A stretch of DNA of 64,000 nt, from assembly GCF_017349295.1 (NCBI RefSeq), contig NZ_JAFMPK010000047.1, positions 731,527-795,526 on the forward strand. Reading direction: 5' to 3'. This stretch comes from Myceligenerans salitolerans. Lineage in GTDB: Bacteria > Actinomycetota > Actinomycetes > Actinomycetales > Cellulomonadaceae. The translations under genes and the position numbers were made by a program. Of the stretch, positions 45,593 through 54,847 are shown piece after piece (the stretch's first letter is position 1; each line of letters starts with the position of its first letter). The notes below the pieces were generated by a model. The model was not told where the DNA came from. It searched no databases and was given only the letters and a program-made list of their open reading frames with translations.

Positions 45593-45634
45593 CCGTGGTG
45601 CCCGTCCCGGTGGTGACCGGGACGGGCACCACGG
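45593..45634. terminator. Perfect 18-bp hairpin between doxX and dosR
   Basis: Arms 45593-45610 (CCGTGGTGCCCGTCCCGG) and 45617-45634 are exact inverted repeats around a 6-base loop. It begins 10 bases after the DoxX stop and ends 14 bases before the dosR ATG. It probably terminates or attenuates doxX transcription, or modulates read-through into dosR; no U-tract follows. The GGGACGGGCACC half could also be seen by a DosR-type regulator. Confidence 0.6.
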
Positions 45635-45648
45635 CTACGGTAGGGCGC

Positions 45649-46308
45649 ATGGCCGTGGACGTACGCGTGTTCCTGGTGGATGACCACGAGGTGGTCCGCC
45701 GGGGCGTCGCCGACCTGCTGGAGTCCGAGCCGGGAGTGCGCGTCGTCGGTGAGGCGGGCACCGCCCGCGAGGCGCTGGCCCGGATCCCCGCCCTCGCCCC
45801 TGACGTCGCGGTACTGGACGTGCGGCTGCCCGACGGCGACGGCGTCACGGTCTGCCGGGAACTGCGCTCGCGCATGCCGGATCTGGCCTGCCTGATGCTC
45901 ACCTCCTTCTCCGACGACGAGGCCCTCTACGACGCCATCCTCGCCGGAGCCGCGGGCTACGTGCTCAAGCAGGTCCGCGGCACCGACCTCGTCCAGGCGG
46001 TGCTGACCGTCGCGTCGGGCGGCTCGATGCTCGACCCCCGGGCAGCAGCCCGCGTCATGGAACGGATCCGCGCGGAGGCCCACCACGAGCCCGATCCGCT
46101 CGCCGGGCTGACCGACCAGGAGCGGCGCATCCTCGGCCTCATCGGACACGGGCTGACCAACCGGCAGATCGGCGCCGAGCTGTTCCTCGCCGAGAAGACG
46201 GTCAAGAACTACGTCTCCAGCATCTTCGCCAAGCTCGGCCTCGAACGACGGGCCCAGGCCGCCGTCCTCGCAGCCCGCCTGGAGCAAGAAGGACACCGGC
46301 GCTCCTGA
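45649..46308 (+). CDS. dosR: DosR/DevR-like NarL-type response regulator
   Basis: 219 residues. Receiver: [20 protein letters not shown] (acidic pair), [12 protein letters not shown] (phospho-Asp near residue 56), [20 protein letters not shown], and conserved Lys in YVLKQVRG. LuxR-type [23 protein letters not shown] and [20 protein letters not shown]. The overall sequence follows mycobacterial DosR closely. ATG 45649 was chosen over upstream starts because it aligns with the family. It would bind the GGGACC..GTCCC boxes nearby on phosphorylation by the adjacent kinase. Confidence 0.88.
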   Translation: MAVDVRVFLVDDHEVVRRGVADLLESEPGVRVVGEAGTAREALARIPALAPDVAVLDVRLPDGDGVTVCRELRSRMPDLACLMLTSFSDDEALYDAILAGAAGYVLKQVRGTDLVQAVLTVASGGSMLDPRAAARVMERIRAEAHHEPDPLAGLTDQERRILGLIGHGLTNRQIGAELFLAEKTVKNYVSSIFAKLGLERRAQAAVLAARLEQEGHRRS

Positions 46309-46318
46309 GAAGCCAGGT

Positions 46319-46344
46319 GCCGGCCGAGCGTCCTCAGGCCGGCG
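46319..46344. terminator. Possible terminator between dosR and dosS
   Basis: GCCGGCC / GGCCGGC arms with an 11-base loop, just after the dosR stop and overlapping the last codons of the convergent dosS gene. Confidence 0.35.
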
Positions 46345-48004
46345 GCGGGCCGTCCGCGGGCAGCGACACCCGCCACACCAGGCGCGTCCCGACCCGGTCG
46401 GCGCCCGGGGACACGGGCTCGACGACGAACGTCCCGCCGAGCTCCTCCGCGCGCCGCGCCAGGTTGCGCAGCCCGCTGCGCGACACCCCCGGCGGCAGGC
46501 CCGTGCCGTCGTCGGTCACGGTGAGCACCAGGTCCCCCGCCGCGGCCAGCCGCACCTCCGCCCGCGACGCCGACGCGTGCCGGGCGACGTTCGACAACGC
46601 CTCCCGCACGACGGCGACGACGTGGTGCGCGACCTCCGGTGGCACCAGGGTGTCCACCGCGCCCTCGAAGCGCAGGCGCGCCCCGAAGCCGAGCGGCGCC
46701 GCAGCGGCATCGACCTCCGTGATCACCCGGGAGCGCAAACCGATCCGACGGGCGTGGGCACCACCGGGCCGTTCGCCCGGCTGCAGCCGGTAGATCGTGG
46801 TGCGGACGAGGGCGATCGTCTCGTCGACCTCCTCGACCGCGGTGGCGAGCCGTTCGGCCACCTCCGGTGGCGCCGTGCGCGCCACGCGCTGCAGCGAGAG
46901 CCCGGTCGCGTAGAGCCGCTGGATCGCCAGGTCATGGAGGTCCCGTGCGATGCGTTCGCGATCACGCAGCAGGACGAGCCGTTCGGCGTCGGCACGGCCT
47001 TCCGCCAGTTCCAGGGCGACGGCCGCCTGCGCCGCGAAGGCACCGAGCGCCTCGACCACGACGGAGGAGAACGGCGGCCGGCCCCGGGCACGGGCCGCCG
47101 CCAGGACACCACGCACCTTCCCTTGCTCACCGAGCGGCCACACCGCCAGCGGTCCGAGCTCGACCGGCAGATCCAGCGCGAACTCCGCGCGCTCGTCCTT
47201 CGTGGCGTCGTCGGTGACCATCGGCACCCCGGTGCGGAACGTCAGCGCGGCGAACGTGCCGTCGGCAGACAGGACCGAGCCCGCCCGGTCCTCCGCCCCG
47301 AGCCCGGACGCGGTCTGCAGCACCAGGCGGCCGGTGTCCGGGTCCGGCACGGTGACGGCGGTCAGGTCCGCGTCGGCCACCTCCCGGGCCTGGCTGCCGA
47401 TGAGCCGCAGGACGTCGTCGGGCGAGGACCCGGCCAGCACCTGGCGCGAGATCCGGTCGTTCGCGCGTGCCCAGCGTTCGCGAAGCTGCGCGACGTCGTA
47501 CAGACGGGCGTTCTCCATGGCCACGCTCGCTGCCGATGCGAGCGCCTCCAGGACCCGCTCGTCCTCGGCCGTGAAATCGCCCCCGCCGCGCTTGTCCGTG
47601 AGGTAGAGGTTGCCGAACGGCGCACCGTGCACCCGCAACGGCATCCCGACGAAGGTGTGCATCGGCGGGTGGTGCGCGGGGAACCCGACCGAGACAGGAT
47701 GGGCGGACAGGTCGTGCAGACGCAGCGGCACAGGATGGCGGATCAGCTCGCCCAGGACGCCGTGTCCCGTGGGATAGGGGCCGATCGCGGCGATCTGCTC
47801 GTCGGACAGGCCGACGGTCAGGAACCGGGCGATCCGGCCGTCGTCACCCAGCACTCCGAGAGCTCCGTACCGCGCGTCGACGAGTTCGATGGCGGTCTCG
47901 ACGATGTGGTGCAGGACGGTCTCCAGGTCGAGCCCACGACTGACCGTGACGACCGCTTCCAACAGCAGGTCGGTGCGGTCACGTGGGGTGTCTCTCCGGT
48001 CCAT
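46334..48004 (-). CDS. dosS: DosS/DevS-like GAF-GAF sensor histidine kinase
   Basis: 556 residues. GAF-A spans about 15-165 and GAF-B about 180-330. A HisKA_3 dimer region has RERIARDLHDLAIQRLYATG (phospho-His), and the HATPase has VREALSNVARHASASRAEV and VTDDGTGLPPGVSRSGLRN. GAF-A keeps the FPAHHPPMHTFVGMPLRV segment that in mycobacterial DosS/DosT carries the heme-ligating His, followed by FGNLYLTDKRGGGDFTAEDE. It likely senses O2, NO or redox and phosphorylates the DosR-like regulator encoded convergently. It shares a divergent promoter with the stress protein. Confidence 0.88.
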   Translation of the reverse strand: MDRRDTPRDRTDLLLEAVVTVSRGLDLETVLHHIVETAIELVDARYGALGVLGDDGRIARFLTVGLSDEQIAAIGPYPTGHGVLGELIRHPVPLRLHDLSAHPVSVGFPAHHPPMHTFVGMPLRVHGAPFGNLYLTDKRGGGDFTAEDERVLEALASAASVAMENARLYDVAQLRERWARANDRISRQVLAGSSPDDVLRLIGSQAREVADADLTAVTVPDPDTGRLVLQTASGLGAEDRAGSVLSADGTFAALTFRTGVPMVTDDATKDERAEFALDLPVELGPLAVWPLGEQGKVRGVLAAARARGRPPFSSVVVEALGAFAAQAAVALELAEGRADAERLVLLRDRERIARDLHDLAIQRLYATGLSLQRVARTAPPEVAERLATAVEEVDETIALVRTTIYRLQPGERPGGAHARRIGLRSRVITEVDAAAAPLGFGARLRFEGAVDTLVPPEVAHHVVAVVREALSNVARHASASRAEVRLAAAGDLVLTVTDDGTGLPPGVSRSGLRNLARRAEELGGTFVVEPVSPGADRVGTRLVWRVSLPADGPPPA

Positions 48005-48047
48005 CGGCGCCTCCCGGGGCCACGGTAGCGCGTGGTGACGGGCGCGG

Positions 48048-48061
48048 AGGACCTTGGTCCC
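48048..48061 (+). promoter_or_regulatory. DosR-box-like site between dosS and usp
   Basis: AGGACCTTGGTCCC holds the 12-base perfect palindrome GGACCTTGGTCC (48049-48060), the inverse of the site at 44875-44889. Centrally placed in the 134-base divergent region, 80-90 bases from the usp start. Confidence 0.5.
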
Positions 48062-48138
48062 GCTTCCTCGGGCCCCCGGTCTCTGCCCGGCCTGCCCGGC
48101 CGGCTGGTGTGCTGAGGGCAGGACGAAGGAGGACGCTC

Positions 48139-49020
48139 ATGAGCATCGCCTGGTACGACGGCATCGTCGTGGGGGTGGACGGTTCGGCCGAGAGCCTGGC
48201 CGCCCTGGACTGGGCCGCGCACGCCGCCGAGCTGCACGAGGCGCGCCTGACGGTCGTGGCGACCTACGGTGTGCCGATCGGGCGTGACCCCGGAGTCGGC
48301 GGTCTGATCGGCGAGATGCGTGACCAGGCCGGGAGGGCGGCCGAGGCCGCCCGCGCCTGGCTCGTGGAGCACCGCCCGGAGGACGAGGACGTGGAGGTGC
48401 TTGTGACGTCCGGTGACGCCGCCCGGGAGCTGAGCCGGCGGTCCAGGACCTGCGGCCTGGTCGTGGTGGGCCGCAGGGGCCTCGGAAAGCTCGACCGTAT
48501 GGTGCTCGGTTCGACCTCCTCGACGCTGGCGGCGATCGCTCCCGGGGCCGTCGCGGTCGTCCCGGCGGGCGCCACCACCGCGGACCCCAGGCGGATCCGG
48601 GTGGGGGTAGGCCGCGAGGACGAGCCCGACGTGCTCGGCGCCGCGTTCGCCGAGGCCGACGTGCGCGGCTGCGCTCTGGAAGTGCTGCATGTGACGAGCG
48701 CCGACACGTACTCCGCGGTTCCTCCCGAGCTGGACCCCGTCGCCGCGTCGTGGCGGGAAGCCGCCACGGCCGACCTGGCCGACCGGGTGGCCCGCTGGTC
48801 GGAGAAGTATCCCCGGGTCACCTGCACGATCGTGATCCGCCGCGGGAACCCGGCCCCGGCCCTGCTGTCCGGGCTCACCCCCGAGGACCTGCTGGTCGTC
48901 GGCGGGCGCCGGCACCAGGCCGTCATGGGGCGCATGCTGCGCAGCGTGCCCGATGCCGTCCTGCGCGCCGCGCCCTGCACCGTGCTGGTGGGACACGCGC
49001 ATCGCCGCCCGAGCGCCTGA
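48139..49020 (+). CDS. Tandem-domain universal stress protein
   Basis: 293 residues with two UspA folds. The first has VVGVDGSAESLAALDWAAHA and the ATP-binding loop VVGRRGLGKLDRMVLGSTSS (G-2x-G-9x-G-S/T form). The second has RIRVGVGREDEPDVL and VVGGRRHQAVMGRMLR without a clear complete ATP loop. ATG 48139 has AAGGAGG upstream. Tandem Usp genes are typical DosR-regulon members; the box at 48048 agrees. Confidence 0.87.
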   Translation: MSIAWYDGIVVGVDGSAESLAALDWAAHAAELHEARLTVVATYGVPIGRDPGVGGLIGEMRDQAGRAAEAARAWLVEHRPEDEDVEVLVTSGDAARELSRRSRTCGLVVVGRRGLGKLDRMVLGSTSSTLAAIAPGAVAVVPAGATTADPRRIRVGVGREDEPDVLGAAFAEADVRGCALEVLHVTSADTYSAVPPELDPVAASWREAATADLADRVARWSEKYPRVTCTIVIRRGNPAPALLSGLTPEDLLVVGGRRHQAVMGRMLRSVPDAVLRAAPCTVLVGHAHRRPSA

Positions 49021-49038
49021 GGCGGCCGCGGCGGTGGT

Positions 49039-49761
49039 CTACCACTCCGCCGTGTCCCTCTCCGCCATGCCGCCCGTCTCGTCCCTCCCGTCGAACACGA
49101 GTGAGCGCAGGACGGTCTCGGCGACCTCGCGCACCCCGACGTTGCGGCGGCGGGAAGCCGAATCGAGGATGTGCCGTGCCGCCTCCTCGCTGCACTGGTT
49201 GGCGCGCATGATCGCACCGATCGCACGTTCGGTGACCGTCGCGTCGGACATCGTGCTGTACAGCCCGGCCGCGGCGTCCTCGAGCGCGGCCACCTCCAGG
49301 CGCAGGCGGATCGCCGAAGCGACCAGCTGGGCGTAGGAGTCGGCCGCGGCCAGCAGCCGCGGCGTCCACGGGTCCGCCGAGCGGGCGTACAGGTTGAGAG
49401 CCGTCGAGACGCCGGGCTCGACGAACGCGGGCACGCCGACCGCCGACACGAAGCCCTCCTGCAGCGCCTGTTCCTTCCACTCCGTCCACCGGGTCTCGAC
49501 CGCGATGTTCGGCACGATCTGCACCTTGAACTCGTCCATCGCGTCGATGCAGGGCCCCACTCCGGTCATCGCCTCGACCTGGTCACAGCGGCCGGACGCG
49601 CGGGTGTTGCTGCCTGCGCGAATCGCGAGACCGTGCTCACGCATCGTGATACTGACCTCAAGGTTCGATCCGAGAACCGTCGAAGCCCGGACGGCGAACT
49701 CATGGGGATAGTTCGAGAAGGGCACGGCGACCATCCAGTTCCGGCCGGTCGGACCGGCCAC
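49039..49761 (-). CDS. GAF-ANTAR RNA-binding antiterminator
   Basis: 240 residues. A GAF-like sensor domain occupies the first 160 residues. The ANTAR domain follows a coiled linker: DATVTERAIGAIMRANQCSEEAARHIL through VREVAETVLRSLVF, with the conserved Ala/Ile/Gln pattern that binds paired hairpins in RNA. GTG 49761 is used; ATG 49734 is an alternative. It would control gene expression by antitermination in response to a signal. It converges with the stress-protein gene. Confidence 0.83.
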   Translation of the reverse strand: MAGPTGRNWMVAVPFSNYPHEFAVRASTVLGSNLEVSITMREHGLAIRAGSNTRASGRCDQVEAMTGVGPCIDAMDEFKVQIVPNIAVETRWTEWKEQALQEGFVSAVGVPAFVEPGVSTALNLYARSADPWTPRLLAAADSYAQLVASAIRLRLEVAALEDAAAGLYSTMSDATVTERAIGAIMRANQCSEEAARHILDSASRRRNVGVREVAETVLRSLVFDGRDETGGMAERDTAEW

Positions 49762-49975
49762 GCGGGCGCCTGTGCGTGGACACGACGGGCCCGGTCAGCG
49801 GGAGTGACGGCCCCAGAGGGCCGCCGGAGGGGAACTACACCATAGGCGCGAACGGAACGGGCCGCGACACCACCGGGTGCTCGGCCGTCCGTACGCCGCA
49901 GTTACCCGGGCGGGCTCACCACGGTGGTGGCGAGTGTGCGGTCCGTCCGCGATGCTGGCCGTGGGAGGTGGACCC

Positions 49976-50635
49976 GTGGCACGCACGACGCCCGACCGTC
50001 CGGGGGCCCAGGAGTGGGTGCCCGAGCAGGCCGGCACGGACGCGCTCGGAGAGGCGGCGCACCGGTGCCGTGGCTGCGAGCTGTGGGGACCGGCCACCCA
50101 GGTGGTCTTCTCCTCCGGGCCCGACGACGCCGACGTCGTGCTCGTGGGTGAGCAGCCGGGCGACCGCGAGGACCGTGAGGGGGAACCGTTCGTCGGCCCG
50201 GCCGGGCGCGTGCTGGCCGACGCGCTCGAGGCAGCGGGGATCGGCAGGGAGCGCGTCTACGTGACCAACGCGGTCAAGCACTTCCGTTTCACGGAGCGGG
50301 GCAAGCGACGGCTGCACAAGACGCCTGACGTCGCGCACGTCCGTGCGTGCCTGCCGTGGCTCGAGGCCGAGGTCGCGGCCGTGCGGCCACGTGTCGTCGT
50401 CGCGATGGGCGCGACGGCGGCACGGGCGGTCCTGGGCCGGTCCGTCCGGATCGGCGAGGTGCGCGGCCGGGTGCTCGACCCGCCTGGCGACGCGGGCGCC
50501 GCGCACGAGGCCGGGGCCGTCGTCGTGACGACGCATCCGTCCGCCCTGCTGCGGCTGCGTGACCGCTCGGGATGGGACGAGGCGTTCGACTCGCTCGTCA
50601 GCGATCTGCGCACCGCCGCACAGGCGGTGGTCTGA
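49976..50635 (+). CDS. udgX: UdgX-type uracil-DNA glycosylase
   Basis: 219 residues. Motif I GEQPGDREDREGEPFVGPAG, then NAVKHFRFTERGKRRLHKTP and HPSALLRL. The KRRLH loop and the ED after GEQPGD are the features that separate UdgX from family 4 enzymes. The loop His forms a covalent bond to the abasic sugar after uracil removal. Four Cys for an iron-sulfur cluster are partly visible (CRGCELW). GTG 49976 has GGAGG 7 bases upstream, better than ATG 49952. Confidence 0.88.
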   Translation: MARTTPDRPGAQEWVPEQAGTDALGEAAHRCRGCELWGPATQVVFSSGPDDADVVLVGEQPGDREDREGEPFVGPAGRVLADALEAAGIGRERVYVTNAVKHFRFTERGKRRLHKTPDVAHVRACLPWLEAEVAAVRPRVVVAMGATAARAVLGRSVRIGEVRGRVLDPPGDAGAAHEAGAVVVTTHPSALLRLRDRSGWDEAFDSLVSDLRTAAQAVV

Positions 50636-50719
50636 CGTGAGGGGCGGTGGCCGCAGCCGCGGGTATCCCCCTGGTTGCGCGAGGTGTCGCGGACGTGGGT
50701 CCGGCGGAGCCGCTGAAGG

Positions 50720-51559
50720 CTAGAGGCGGGCGAACCGCGCCCTGGCGAAGCTGTACAGCCCGTACGCCCCGATCCCGAGCCCGACGACGATGAGCAGCAG
50801 CGAGCCGAACGGCTGGTCACGCACCGTGTGAAGGGCTTCGTCGAGCCCGCCGGCCCGGTCCGCGTCCGCCGTCACCGCGGCGGCCACGACGAGACCGCCG
50901 ACGACGCCGAGCGCGATCCCCTTGGCGACGTATCCCGCCTGCCCGAGGCGCACCACCACCGGCCGGACCGCTCTACCGCCCGCTCCGACCAGGTCGCGCA
51001 GGAACTTCTTCCGTAGTCCTTTGACGACGTGGTACGCGCCCACGCCGGCGATCGCGAGACCCGCTGCCCCCACCAGCCAGGGCCCGGAGGGCATGCCCAG
51101 GACCATGGCAGTCGTGCTCTCCTCGCTGGTGCCGCCGCCTCCGTCGCCCCGCGCGTACCGGGCGCTGCTGGCGGCCAGGACCCCGTAGAGGGCCGCCTTG
51201 CCCACGCTCTTGGCCCAGGCTCCGGCCCGCCGCTCGGCGTTCGCCACGCCGACGAGGGCCGCCGCGAGCTGCCAGAGCGCGAGCGCCGCGAAGCCCACAG
51301 CGACCGCCCAGAGGAGGACCCGACCGCCGGGCACCTGGGCGAGCGTGCGCAGCGCGCCGGAATGGTCCGCCTGTCCCGAGGACTCGCCCAGTGCGAGCCG
51401 GACGGCCAGCCAAGCCACCAGCACATGCAGCACACCGGAGGCCACGTAGCCACTGCGCGCCAGGATCTGCACGGGACGGCTGTTCCGGGCTCTCCGGGTG
51501 GCGTCGGCGGCGGAATCCGCGGCCGAGCCCGCCGCTGAGTTCAAAGATTTCTCGGACAT
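50720..51559 (-). CDS. DUF1206 membrane protein
   Basis: 279 residues with three repeats of a two-helix unit: LARSGYVASGVLHVLVAWLA, VGKAALYGVLAASSARYARG, LGQAGYVAKGIALGVVGGLV. Each begins with the R/K-x-G-Y pattern of DUF1206, and helices end in FGSLLLIVVGLGIGAYGLYS. ATG 51559 lies 8 bases after GGAGG; a GTG at 51568 is too close. Function of the family is unknown. Confidence 0.83.
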   Translation of the reverse strand: MSEKSLNSAAGSAADSAADATRRARNSRPVQILARSGYVASGVLHVLVAWLAVRLALGESSGQADHSGALRTLAQVPGGRVLLWAVAVGFAALALWQLAAALVGVANAERRAGAWAKSVGKAALYGVLAASSARYARGDGGGGTSEESTTAMVLGMPSGPWLVGAAGLAIAGVGAYHVVKGLRKKFLRDLVGAGGRAVRPVVVRLGQAGYVAKGIALGVVGGLVVAAAVTADADRAGGLDEALHTVRDQPFGSLLLIVVGLGIGAYGLYSFARARFARL

Positions 51560-51641
51560 ATGGCACACCTCCGTCCCGCCGCGGGGTCGCGGCGCGAGCT
51601 ACATGGTGCCATTCCCTTTGCCGTCTCCCGGTCACGCCGGA

Positions 51642-51666
51642 GGCCTCCCCCTGCACGGGGGAGGCC
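51642..51666 (-). terminator. Strong hairpin after the GH81 gene
   Basis: GGCCTCCCCC / GGGGGAGGCC, perfect 10-bp stem with a 5-base loop, 25 bases past the GH81 stop on its downstream side. Confidence 0.6.
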
Positions 51667-51690
51667 ACGGGCGTCGTGCGTGCCGGTCCG

Positions 51691-54600
51691 CTACGCGCTT
51701 CCGACCGTCAACGACTCGAACGGCACCTCCACCACCGAGTCCTCGAGGTCGACGAGCGTGGTCCCGCTACCGATCACGTTCCAGACCTCCACCTTGATCG
51801 TGCCGTCGGTGAGGTCGCCGAGGGCTCCTTCGGAGTTCTCCGTCGTGCGGTTCGCCGAGGTGTAGCGCTCGAAGCCGGGAACCGGGTCGGTGGCGAAGTA
51901 CGCGTAGGACTCCACGCGGTCGAACGAGCCGTCGCCCTCCAGGTCGTAGGAGACGCGCAGCCGGGTGCCGTTGCCGACGCTCTGGCCGGCGTCGAGGCCG
52001 ACGTCGAACGCCGTGGCGTCGCCGCCGAACTCGCCCGTGACGTGCTCCAGCGTGGCGGTGAGCCCCGTGGCCGGATCCCCCACCGCGTCCGGACCGGACG
52101 CCGCGCCGAGGACCGCCGTCGCCTCCGTGCCGGCCTCGGGAGCCAGGGTGCCGTCCCCCGTCAGGTAGAACGTCGCCGGGACGGGCTCGGGCGGGTCGGT
52201 GGGGTCGGGCGACGGGGTGGGCTCCGGTGACGGGGTCGGGTCGGGCGACGGGGTCGGGTCCGGCGACGGCTCTCCGGTACCGCCCCCACCACCGCCGCTC
52301 CAGTCGTGCGCACCCGAGGTGACGGTCCGGCCCGCCGGCACCGCGAGCGACGTCCCGTCCGAGAACTCGACCGTCAGGGGTGACTGCGTGATGTTCGAGG
52401 CCACGTAGGTGCGGGCCCCGTCCTTGGTGAACACGGCGGCGACGGGGGAGTCGGCCGTCACCGTCGGGTCCGGCGTTCCCAGGTCGGCGAGGTTGGCGAC
52501 CCAGTGATAGGTGTGCGCACGGCTCTCCCCCTCCTCGACCGGGTACCCGGGGTCGCCGTCGAGTGCGGCGAGCGCTCGCTCGCCGTCCCCGAGCGCGAGG
52601 TACGACCACAGGATGTCCTGCCAGACCGTCGGTTCGCCGTTGTTGACGGCGACCAGCTCGTCGTAGTTGGCGACGACGTCGTCGGGGCGAAGGCCGAGGT
52701 AGAGGTGGCCACCGGTGATCGGCAGCGTGTTGATGCCCTGGATCATCTCGGCCTCGCCGCTGAACCAGGTCGCGTACGCCCCGCCGCTGCCCCAGATCAT
52801 GCCGACGGTGGAATGGCCGAAGCCCTCGGGCATGGCGCCTGCCTGGTCGAACCAGTAGTGCTGGATCGCCGCCGTCTGCGTGGCGTAGAGGTAGATCCCG
52901 GCGTCCCGGGCGGCGTCGTCACCGGTGGCGACGCCCCATTGGATCAGGCCGTTGGCGAAGTTCTGGCCTTCCGAGCTCGACTCCTGGTTGTTGCCGTTGA
53001 CGAAGGCCCCGTGGCCCGCCGCCCAGTCGTGGCCCGCGTAGATGTCGAAGTCCCGCAGGTACGGGTAGCGCCGGTCGCTGCGGTCGTAGTTGTTGGCGTC
53101 GGCGATCAGCTCGTCGACCATGCCCCCGAACTGCTCGTCGGTCGCCCACTGGGGGTCGAACCGTGCGAGCGTGGCGGCCGCGACGATGAAGTACCCGTAG
53201 TGGAAGTGGTGGTCGTTGAGCTCCTTGTCCGACCCGTAGGCGGCGGGGAACCCGACCAACGTGCCCCAGTTCTCGTTGTACGCGAACAGATGCTCCGTCT
53301 CGCCGGGGCTCGCCGTGAACCAGTCGGTGAGGGTGGTCTCGATCTGTTCGAGTGCCGTGTCACGGACGCTCGTACGGCCGAGCTGGTCGGCGATCTCCGC
53401 GATACGGACCGCGCGGCCGAGCGCCTTGCCGGTCCAGTAGGTGTCGTCGGCGTCGATGCTCATCGGGTCGGCCGCCTCCGCGTCGAGCAGGGCGTCGAGT
53501 CGTGCGTGCGCGTCGCCCTCCGACGTCGCGACCGCCGGGACCTCCGGCAGGACCCCGGTGAACGGCGTGTCGGTCGTGAACGACGTCGCTCCGACCAGGG
53601 CCGTCATGGTGCCTCGCGCCGACTCGTACTCGCGGTCGGATGCCGCGCCGCCGCCGGGCCCGTCGCCGGTGACCTCGTCGAGGTACGCCTCCTGGTGCGG
53701 GTAGAGGGACACGATCGTGCCCGCGTTGCCACCCTCGTGCGCCTCGGTCTCGAGGGAGTAGGTCGTGCGCACGATGCTCGTCGCCTCGTCGTACACGTAG
53801 TCGGCCCGGGTCCCGGTCACCTCCACGTAGGCGTACGGGGTGAACGCGTCCGCCTGGGCGGTCCGTGCCGCGTCGCCGTCCGCGGGCGTCGTGGGCAGCG
53901 CGGCGACCGAGAGGTAGCCCTTGCCCGTCAGGCCGCTGCGCAGCTCGCTGCCCGAGACCGTCCAGGACGAGCCGCTCGGCGCGAACGCGACGTAGTCGGC
54001 GCCGCCCGTGCTGAACCCGATGCGTGCGCCGTCGTGGAGCCAGACGCGCAGGTCCGAGCCACCGCTGAGGACCGCGTCCCCGCCCGCCATCTCGAACCAC
54101 GTCACCGGGAGTCCGTGCCCGATCGTGGCCGTCATGGAGCGTGTTCCGTCGTTCCAGGACGGGGTCACCGTCCAGTCGCTCCAGTCCGCGACCTCGGCGA
54201 CGGAGGCGTTCAGGCCGTCGACCCCGACGACGAGGTCCTGGCTGTACGGGTAGTGGAACTCCCCGATCCCGCCGGGCGTGCCGTAGAGGGTGGGCTCCTG
54301 GGTGTAGGACAGGCCGAGGCCTTCCGGCGACGGCTTGTACGACACGGGGTGGGCGTGCAGCGGCTCGCTCATGGAGCAGTCGAACTTCTTGAAGCTGAGG
54401 GACGACCACCAGTCGTTCGTCGGCACGGCTCCGTCGGGCGCCGAGTCCGTGATGAACGCGCGGGCGTCGGTCGCGAGCGGGGCGCAGCCCTCGGGTGCCG
54501 GGCCGACCTGCTCGGTCGTGTAGCTGCCCGCTCCGACGGGCGTCGGGTCGGCCGCGAGCGCCGGGGCCGTGCTGGTCGTTGAGAGCGCGATCACGGCCGT

Positions 54601-54729
54601 GGTGAGGGCCGCGACACGCGAGCGGCGTCCGCGGCCAGGGGGCGGCGACCCGCGCCGGTCGCTGCCGCGCGGACGCGCCGCTCCCGAGCGTTTCGCCGTG
54701 GAATCGTTGCTGTCAAAGGGATGGAACAT
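51691..54729 (-). CDS. Secreted GH81 endo-beta-1,3-glucanase with C-terminal domain
   Basis: 1012 residues. A long signal peptide (RSRVAALTTAVIALSTTSTA, cleaved near residue 60) precedes a GH81 catalytic module of about 700 residues. That module has WWSSLSFKKF near the start, NDHHFHYGYFI (catalytic Asp), AGHDWAAGHGAF and NNQESSSEGQNFANG (catalytic Glu pair). A tandem Pro/Ser/Asp linker (PDPTPSP units) joins a C-terminal beta-rich domain, probably carbohydrate-binding. It would degrade fungal or algal beta-1,3-glucan outside the cell. ATG 54729 follows AGAGGA. A CebR-like operator lies 119 bases upstream. Confidence 0.9.
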   Translation of the reverse strand: MFHPFDSNDSTAKRSGAARPRGSDRRGSPPPGRGRRSRVAALTTAVIALSTTSTAPALAADPTPVGAGSYTTEQVGPAPEGCAPLATDARAFITDSAPDGAVPTNDWWSSLSFKKFDCSMSEPLHAHPVSYKPSPEGLGLSYTQEPTLYGTPGGIGEFHYPYSQDLVVGVDGLNASVAEVADWSDWTVTPSWNDGTRSMTATIGHGLPVTWFEMAGGDAVLSGGSDLRVWLHDGARIGFSTGGADYVAFAPSGSSWTVSGSELRSGLTGKGYLSVAALPTTPADGDAARTAQADAFTPYAYVEVTGTRADYVYDEATSIVRTTYSLETEAHEGGNAGTIVSLYPHQEAYLDEVTGDGPGGGAASDREYESARGTMTALVGATSFTTDTPFTGVLPEVPAVATSEGDAHARLDALLDAEAADPMSIDADDTYWTGKALGRAVRIAEIADQLGRTSVRDTALEQIETTLTDWFTASPGETEHLFAYNENWGTLVGFPAAYGSDKELNDHHFHYGYFIVAAATLARFDPQWATDEQFGGMVDELIADANNYDRSDRRYPYLRDFDIYAGHDWAAGHGAFVNGNNQESSSEGQNFANGLIQWGVATGDDAARDAGIYLYATQTAAIQHYWFDQAGAMPEGFGHSTVGMIWGSGGAYATWFSGEAEMIQGINTLPITGGHLYLGLRPDDVVANYDELVAVNNGEPTVWQDILWSYLALGDGERALAALDGDPGYPVEEGESRAHTYHWVANLADLGTPDPTVTADSPVAAVFTKDGARTYVASNITQSPLTVEFSDGTSLAVPAGRTVTSGAHDWSGGGGGGTGEPSPDPTPSPDPTPSPEPTPSPDPTDPPEPVPATFYLTGDGTLAPEAGTEATAVLGAASGPDAVGDPATGLTATLEHVTGEFGGDATAFDVGLDAGQSVGNGTRLRVSYDLEGDGSFDRVESYAYFATDPVPGFERYTSANRTTENSEGALGDLTDGTIKVEVWNVIGSGTTLVDLEDSVVEVPFESLTVGSA

Positions 54730-54847
54730 CGTTGTCCTCTCTGGGCCGCCCCGCCGTCGGGGTGCTCGGCTCCTGTCGTTCCCGCGTCGTCGAGGGTGAT
54801 CAAGGACCTGCGAGATGGCGGATCGAGCCACTACGAGAGCGACTCGA

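Noticed and set aside
46577-48028. 483-codon plus-strand frame
   Set aside because: Antisense to the dosS kinase; the kinase has intact H-box and HATPase motifs.
52190-52275. CRISPR-like short tandem repeats
   Set aside because: These are codon repeats of a Pro-Ser-Asp linker inside the GH81 gene, without spacers.
52504-54582. 692-codon plus-strand frame
   Set aside because: Antisense shadow of the GH81 glucanase; the glucanase has signal peptide and catalytic motifs.
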